A DNA stretch of 64,000 nucleotides from Lactiplantibacillus plantarum EGD-AQ4 (GTDB lineage: Bacteria; Bacillota; Bacilli; Lactobacillales; Lactobacillaceae), in NCBI RefSeq assembly GCF_000463075.2, contig NZ_AVAQ01000005.1, positions 1-64,000 of the forward strand, written 5' to 3'. The notes beneath the pieces are model-generated. The model searched no databases. It was not told where the DNA came from and saw only the letters and a program-made list of their open reading frames with translations. Below are positions 59,159 through 64,000 of this stretch, in pieces. Made by a program: the position numbers and the translations under genes. Positions within the stretch are counted from its first letter, which is position 1. Every line of letters starts with the position of its first letter.

Positions 59159-60667
59159 ATGTATTATTTTGTGGGGACAGGCCTAGGTCAAAAGGTCACC
59201 GGAATTGAGAAGGCCCAATTGAATCGGTTATCCTTGTTCAAGGAAGCTGGACTACCAGCTAAGTGCGTTTATGTGAACTATAATCCACGGCTTGATGGCA
59301 ATGCCAAACGATTTGGCGCGCAGAATCAATGCTTTAGTATGTATGATTTCTTTCAGGAAGTCATGCCTGAAACGGTCACAACGACTACCCATGATTGGCG
59401 TCACTACTGGGAAGCAACCTGCCATTTCAAGTTGGTGCGGGTGACTGAAGCGAATGACTATCGTATTTTCGATACGGATGGCAACTATCTGATGTACGCT
59501 CATTTTGTCGATTCAGATTTTCGACTGCTGGATTACGTGAACTACTTCGATAAGCAGCATGTCAAAATTCGGCGTGAGTTTTACGATGACCGCGGATTCC
59601 TGAGTCGGACGAGCTTTCTGGTCAAGCATCAGGAAGTTCATAGCGAAGTTTACTACAATGCGCACGGGCAAGTTAAACTCATTAAGCAGTACGACATTTC
59701 TCAGCCCGAACCGAGTTTACGGCAAATCATATTAAAAGATTATCATCAGCGGGACTACTTTTTTGAGACCGAGCAAGAATTGCAAACGTTCTTCTTTGAT
59801 GAATTGGCTAGCGCGGATGATGTTTATTTTTGTGATCGTAATCGTCAGACGGGGGAAGCACTCAGTAACACACGTCCAGAGATACGGGTTTGTTCAGTAC
59901 TACATAACACCCAATTTCGGGTGGGAGCAGACCCCATCACTGGGCCATTAAAAGGCGTCTACCGCTTTGTCTTAGAACATCCGGATCGATTCGACCAGAT
60001 GATTGTTTCGACAGCACATCAAAAACGCGATTTACTCGCACGTTTTGACAATTTACCGCCAATCACAGTCATTCCGGTCGGCTATACAACTGAGCAGCCA
60101 ATCAAGCGCGATGGTCGCGAGCCTCGACGGATGATTAGCGTGGCGCGTTATGCACCAGAAAAGCAATTAATGCATCAGTTGGAAGTTGTTCGCCGGTTAG
60201 TTCCAGAATTTCCAGACTTAACGCTGCACTTATTCGGGTATGGCGCCAAGGTTGAACGGCAGATGCGCCAGTTTATCAAAACGAATCATTTGGAGCAACA
60301 CATCTTTATTCGCGGCTTTTTCCCATATTTGGCAGCTGAATACCAGAAAGCAAGTGTCGCGTTAATTACCAGTATTGAAGAGGGCTTCTCACTCGCCACC
60401 ATGGAAGCTGAAAGCTACGGTGTTCCAGTCATCGGTTATCGCGTTGCATACGGCCCGGATGATATCATCGAGGATGGCATCAATGGCTACTTAGTCACCC
60501 CGGACGACATCGATGAACTCACTGATAAGGTCCGGCACTACTTGCAACACCCAGAGATCCACGATCAATTTCTCGAAAACGCCTATCGTTCCTCGCAGCG
60601 GTTCAGTAAACAGTCGGTCATCGAAAAGTGGCGGCAGTTCACGCAGGACTTACAAACGAAAGCTTGA
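59159..60667 (+). CDS. GT4 glycosyltransferase, TagE/GtfA-like
   Basis: A 502-residue cytoplasmic glycosyltransferase. The GT-B fold has PVGYTTE, ISVARYAPEKQ, LHLFGYGAKV, then the donor-binding stretch SIEEGFSLATMEAESYGVPVIGY. The N-terminal 300 residues with repeated DGNYLMY/FDTDG strands are of the type found in poly(glycerol-phosphate) glucosyltransferases and serine-rich-protein GtfA. It probably adds glucose to teichoic acid. ATG follows GAAGGG. Confidence 0.85.
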   Translation: MYYFVGTGLGQKVTGIEKAQLNRLSLFKEAGLPAKCVYVNYNPRLDGNAKRFGAQNQCFSMYDFFQEVMPETVTTTTHDWRHYWEATCHFKLVRVTEANDYRIFDTDGNYLMYAHFVDSDFRLLDYVNYFDKQHVKIRREFYDDRGFLSRTSFLVKHQEVHSEVYYNAHGQVKLIKQYDISQPEPSLRQIILKDYHQRDYFFETEQELQTFFFDELASADDVYFCDRNRQTGEALSNTRPEIRVCSVLHNTQFRVGADPITGPLKGVYRFVLEHPDRFDQMIVSTAHQKRDLLARFDNLPPITVIPVGYTTEQPIKRDGREPRRMISVARYAPEKQLMHQLEVVRRLVPEFPDLTLHLFGYGAKVERQMRQFIKTNHLEQHIFIRGFFPYLAAEYQKASVALITSIEEGFSLATMEAESYGVPVIGYRVAYGPDDIIEDGINGYLVTPDDIDELTDKVRHYLQHPEIHDQFLENAYRSSQRFSKQSVIEKWRQFTQDLQTKA

Positions 60668-60674
60668 GCGAATT

Positions 60675-60724
60675 AAAACGCACGGTCAGCGGCATCGAAC
60701 GGATGCGGCTGACCGTGCGTTTTT
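60675..60724. terminator. Terminator between convergent genes
   Basis: AAAACGCACGGTCAGC pairs with GCTGACCGTGCGTTTT, a 16-bp perfect stem. T-runs exist on both strands and serve the glycosyltransferase and the leftward membrane protein. Confidence 0.92.
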
Positions 60725-60734
60725 AGGACAGCAA

Positions 60735-61454
60735 TCAATATAGTAAGAACATCAAAATCAGCTGAACCCCAACATTAATCATCAAGTGGCGACGTGTGCG
60801 GCCATACGCCTGTTGGCTGAACCAGACGGCAATTGTAATCAAAATGGCGAGAATCGTCTGCCAGGTCAACGGTTGTAAAAAGATGGTGATGACCAGTAGC
60901 GCACCAGTAATCGCGGAAATCAACTGATTGATTTGACGCTGATGGCTAAAGCTCGGGACATAGAGGAACACGTAACTGGCTAACATGGGCACGAGTTTCC
61001 AGAGGAAGGTCGTGGACAAATAATTGTTTTGCAAATCAAAGACCGCCACTGGAATCGTGTAAGTCATAATGACGCCGAAAACGACCAGACCGAAGTAGTT
61101 TTGCATACCGAACCTGGGGACGGCCATGATGAGTAGCCACGCGCTACAAGTCAGTAGTAAATAGAGCAGTTCTGACTCCTTGGCGATGATATTGGTGAAG
61201 GCTAAGGCGACGGTAATCCCAATGGCAATCAGACACCACTGAGCAGCGATTCGCCGATCCAGAATAATGAAGATTGCCGCGGCGACAGCTAAGGTGTACC
61301 CAATCAGGGGGAGCTGCGCGGCTGAAAAGGTCGCCGTTTGAAACGACCGGCCGTAATCGAGCGCGGCCCACCAGCTGATGATACTCTGGGCAATGGCATA
61401 GACGGCCAAGGCGACGTAATCGCGTTTGAGATGTAATTTTCCGATTCGAATCAT
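60735..61454 (-). CDS. Integral membrane protein, 239 aa
   Basis: About eight hydrophobic segments with basic loops (GKLHLKRDY, RRIAAQ, GRTRRH). No family or catalytic motif is recognised. It is a single gene between metK and the glycosyltransferase. The binding site before the ATG is weak. Confidence 0.7.
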   Translation of the reverse strand: MIRIGKLHLKRDYVALAVYAIAQSIISWWAALDYGRSFQTATFSAAQLPLIGYTLAVAAAIFIILDRRIAAQWCLIAIGITVALAFTNIIAKESELLYLLLTCSAWLLIMAVPRFGMQNYFGLVVFGVIMTYTIPVAVFDLQNNYLSTTFLWKLVPMLASYVFLYVPSFSHQRQINQLISAITGALLVITIFLQPLTWQTILAILITIAVWFSQQAYGRTRRHLMINVGVQLILMFLLY

Positions 61455-61574
61455 TTTGTCAACACTCTCTAATTAAGATAATGCTTTAATCGTACCGGTC
61501 GGGGGTGCCGGCGTCAATAATTTCACGGAATTCTTTAAAAAAAACGGGGATTGTGATAATCTTATATAGTTATG

Positions 61575-61660
61575 AGCCGTTCCCGAAAGGATAAGTAATG
61601 TAAGTTTTATCGACTTACGATGCTTAGATGCCTTGTAACCGAAATTATCAAGGGGGAATT
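61575..61660 (+). promoter_or_regulatory. SMK box (SAM-III) riboswitch upstream of metK
   Basis: Conserved blocks TTCCCGAAAGGA, GATGCTTAGATGCCTTGTAA and CCGAAATTATCAAGGGGG match the SMK box known before metK in Lactobacillales. When SAM binds, GGGGGA (the Shine-Dalgarno) pairs with an upstream pyrimidine segment and translation stops. The site lies five to eight bases before the GTG start. It is a translational control, and no terminator is present. Confidence 0.93.
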
Positions 61661-61664
61661 TATT

Positions 61665-62852
61665 GTGAGTGAAAGACACTTATTTACATCTGAATCAGTC
61701 TCTGAGGGTCATCCAGATAAAATTGCTGACCAAATCAGTGACGCCATCCTCGACGCCATGTTGGTGCAGGATCCGCAAGCACGGGTCGCCGTTGAAACCT
61801 CGGTGACGACTGGATTAGTGCTGGTCTTCGGTGAAGTTTCGACCAAGGCCTATGTTGATATTCAAAAGGTCGTGCGTGACACGATCAAGTCGATTGGCTA
61901 CGTTGATGGTCAATACGGCTTTGACGGTGACAACTGTGCCGTCCTTGTCTCATTGGATGAACAATCACCAGATATCGCGCAAGGGGTCGATGACTCACTT
62001 GAGACGCGGACTGGCGATGCTGACCCATTAGATCAAATCGGTGCTGGTGATCAAGGGATGATGTTTGGCTACGCCATTAACGAAACCCCAGAATTGATGC
62101 CACTACCAATCGCATTAAGCCATCGCTTGATGCGTAAAATCGCTGCATTGCGCAAGGCCGGCACGATCAAATGGTTGCGGCCAGATGCGAAGGCTCAAGT
62201 GACGGTTGAATATGATGAAGCCAATCAACCACAACGGATCGATACGGTCGTCTTATCGACCCAACATGATCCGGACGTTGATTTGGACACGATTCGTCAA
62301 ACGGTCATCGAACAAGTGATCAAGGCAGAATTACCTGCTGAATTGTTGGACGACAAGACCAAGTACTTAGTCAACCCAACTGGCCGGTTCGTCATCGGGG
62401 GTCCTCAAGGGGATGCCGGTTTGACTGGTCGGAAAGTGATCGTTGATACGTACGGTGGCTTTGCCCATCATGGTGGTGGAGCCTTCTCTGGTAAGGATGC
62501 CACCAAGGTTGACCGTTCAGCAAGTTACGCGGCACGCTACATTGCCAAAAATGTGGTTGCAGCGGGCTTGGCTGACCAAGTTGAAGTTCAGTTGGCTTAT
62601 GCCATCGGGGTTGCAGAACCCGTTTCGATTGCCGTTGACACTGCCGGCACCGGTAAAGTCAGTGACGAAGCATTGATTGCGGCCATCCGTAAGAACTTTG
62701 ACCTGCGTCCAGCGGGCATTATCAAGATGCTTGATTTACAACGGCCAATTTATCGCCAAACGGCTGCATACGGCCACTTTGGTCGGACCGACATTGACTT
62801 ACCATGGGAACACACGGATAAGGTCGATGCCTTAAAAGCAGAATTTAAATAA
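61665..62852 (+). CDS. metK: S-adenosylmethionine synthetase
   Basis: A 395-residue enzyme making SAM from methionine and ATP. Signatures: [61 protein letters not shown]. The GTG at 61665 is chosen because the SMK-box Shine-Dalgarno lies directly before it. The upstream in-frame ATG (61620) is inside the riboswitch. Full length for the family. Confidence 0.97.
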   Translation: MSERHLFTSESVSEGHPDKIADQISDAILDAMLVQDPQARVAVETSVTTGLVLVFGEVSTKAYVDIQKVVRDTIKSIGYVDGQYGFDGDNCAVLVSLDEQSPDIAQGVDDSLETRTGDADPLDQIGAGDQGMMFGYAINETPELMPLPIALSHRLMRKIAALRKAGTIKWLRPDAKAQVTVEYDEANQPQRIDTVVLSTQHDPDVDLDTIRQTVIEQVIKAELPAELLDDKTKYLVNPTGRFVIGGPQGDAGLTGRKVIVDTYGGFAHHGGGAFSGKDATKVDRSASYAARYIAKNVVAAGLADQVEVQLAYAIGVAEPVSIAVDTAGTGKVSDEALIAAIRKNFDLRPAGIIKMLDLQRPIYRQTAAYGHFGRTDIDLPWEHTDKVDALKAEFK

Positions 62853-62895
62853 CGCGGTAACGGTTCGCCGTTACGGTCTGTAGGTACTCGACGCT

Positions 62896-62928
62896 AAAAG
62901 CGACCTTTTATTCAGGGTCGCTTTTTTT
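62896..62928 (+). terminator. Terminator after metK
   Basis: AGCGACC pairs with GGTCGCT, with loop TTTTATTCAG, and seven T follow. It separates metK from the transporter gene. Confidence 0.9.
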
Positions 62929-62981
62929 GCGGGCTACTTTTGTGAATGGTATTGACGGCAACAGAGAATAAAGGAGAATTA

Positions 62982-64000
62982 ATGAACATGCAACAACGAA
63001 AAACGAATGTCGTGGCGGTGACGATTGCCATTTACGTCGCGACTTTTATGAGTGCGATTGAGGGGACCATCGTCTCGACGGCCTTACCGACGATCGTTGG
63101 GGACCTACATGGCGTGTCACTGATGAACTGGGTCTTTTCGATTTATTTATTGACCAACGCCATGATGACCCCAATTTATGGCAAACTAACGGACTTGGTT
63201 GGCCGTAAGCCAGTCATGCAAGCCGGCCTGATTATTTTTATCATCGGGTCAATGATGAGTGGGCTATCCAACTCAATGCCTGTACTGATTTTCTGGCGCG
63301 CGATTCAAGGGATTGGTGCTGGGGCACTGATGCCAGTGTCGATGACGATCATTGCGGATATTTATTCGTTCGAACGTCGGGCCAAGGTACTTGGTTTCAA
63401 TAGTTCTGCGTGGGGGATTGCCTCCGTATTGGCGCCACTGATTGGTGGACTGATCGTCGATAAGTTGAGCTGGCACTGGATTTTCTTCATTAATGTGCCG
63501 GTCGGTCTGATCACACTGTTCCTATTCCAATTCTATCTACGCGAACCTAAGCGCCATAATGACGTCAAAATCGACTATCTTGGTAGCTGGTGGTTAATGC
63601 TCTTCCTATTATGCTTGATGTTGAGCTTCCAGTTGTTAGGTAACGCGACAATCAGTTGGGCCGCGGTCATCGCTGCGTGGGTCATCAGTGCGTTGAGCTT
63701 GTGGCTATTTATTCGGCGCGAAAGTCGGACTGATGAACCCGTGATTTCGATGGACTTATTCAAGAACCGGACCTTTGTGATTCAAAACGCAGTCGCGGCG
63801 CTTGTGAGTGGCTTCCTAATGGCAGTGGAAGTCTACATTCCAACTTGGACGCAGGGAATTTTAGGTGTGCCAGCCTCGTTAGCCGGATTTGCGGTTACGC
63901 CGAGTTCGTTGATGTGGATCGTCGGTTCATTTGTCACTGGCCGCTTGTTAGCTAAGTGGGCGCCACGGCGAATTCTCTATCTCAGTCTGGCATTCATCTT
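62982..64000 (+). CDS. DHA2-type MFS drug exporter, partial
   Basis: Begins MNMQQRKTNVVAVTIAIYVA and runs off the window edge after about 340 residues. Helix 1 ends in the family consensus ATFMSAIEGTIVSTALPTI, and the loop 2-3 motif is GKLTDLVGRKP (motif A). WRAIQGIGAGALMPVSM follows (motif B-like). This is the EmrB/QacA group of 14-helix multidrug exporters. AAGGAG lies before ATG. No regulatory gene is nearby in the window. Confidence 0.9.
   Translation, partial: MNMQQRKTNVVAVTIAIYVATFMSAIEGTIVSTALPTIVGDLHGVSLMNWVFSIYLLTNAMMTPIYGKLTDLVGRKPVMQAGLIIFIIGSMMSGLSNSMPVLIFWRAIQGIGAGALMPVSMTIIADIYSFERRAKVLGFNSSAWGIASVLAPLIGGLIVDKLSWHWIFFINVPVGLITLFLFQFYLREPKRHNDVKIDYLGSWWLMLFLLCLMLSFQLLGNATISWAAVIAAWVISALSLWLFIRRESRTDEPVISMDLFKNRTFVIQNAVAALVSGFLMAVEVYIPTWTQGILGVPASLAGFAVTPSSLMWIVGSFVTGRLLAKWAPRRILYLSLAFI

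Overview
The window reads as a chromosome segment of a Lactobacillaceae bacterium, most likely the Lactiplantibacillus plantarum/pentosus/paraplantarum group. The basis is the tRNA sequences, Firmicute-type ribosome binding sites, an SMK-box (SAM-III) riboswitch in front of metK (typical of Lactobacillales), a hemH-mntH pair, and a siphophage of the kind found in lactobacilli. The species cannot be fixed from the sequence alone.

Region 1 (1-1107) is the 3' end of an rRNA operon: the tail of a 5S gene followed by eleven tRNA genes (Asn, Ser, Glu, Val, Phe, Tyr, Trp, His, Gln, Cys, Leu).

Region 2 (about 1092-42509) is an apparently complete siphophage-type prophage of about 41.4 kb. It is integrated in the 3' end of tRNA-Leu(CAA), and a 17-bp direct repeat marks attL and attR. 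Gene order is canonical. A leftward lysogeny module (integrase, small membrane proteins, ImmA-type protease, CI-type repressor) is followed by a rightward early module (Cro-like protein, two ORF6N antirepressors, many small ORFs). Next comes recombination/replication (Gam/Gp157-like, Sak4-like ATPase, DUF669 SSB-like, HNHc nuclease, initiator with internal iterons, DnaC-like loader) and an ArpU/RinA-like late activator. Packaging (HNH, TerS, TerL), head (portal, protease, capsid), connectors, tail (tube, chaperones, 1640-residue tape measure, Dit, Tal, receptor-binding and BppU-like proteins) and lysis (exported GH25 endolysin, XhlA-like protein, holin) follow. Unusual items are several tRNA-like sequences without a normal anticodon arm, two genes whose ribosome binding site points to an ATT start, and a post-holin region with three promoter-terminator units that look like small RNAs.

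Region 3 (42510-44760) holds a two-gene cassette resembling a GNAT-type toxin-antitoxin pair with a truncated toxin. Beside it is a type I-E-like CRISPR array of 18 repeats and 17 spacers with no cas gene in the window.

Region 4 (45019-64000) is host chromosome. It contains a purine phosphoribosyltransferase-like protein, an ASCH-like protein, a GNAT acetyltransferase, a metallophosphoesterase, and an AraC regulator followed by a tandem repeat of about 110 bp. Then come an esterase-MFS-ROK kinase operon, mntH and hemH, a divergent S-methylmethionine permease/homocysteine methyltransferase pair, a TagE-like glycosyltransferase, a membrane protein, metK under an SMK box, and the start of a DHA2-type drug exporter cut by the window edge. 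mmuP/mmuM and metK all belong to methionine/SAM metabolism.
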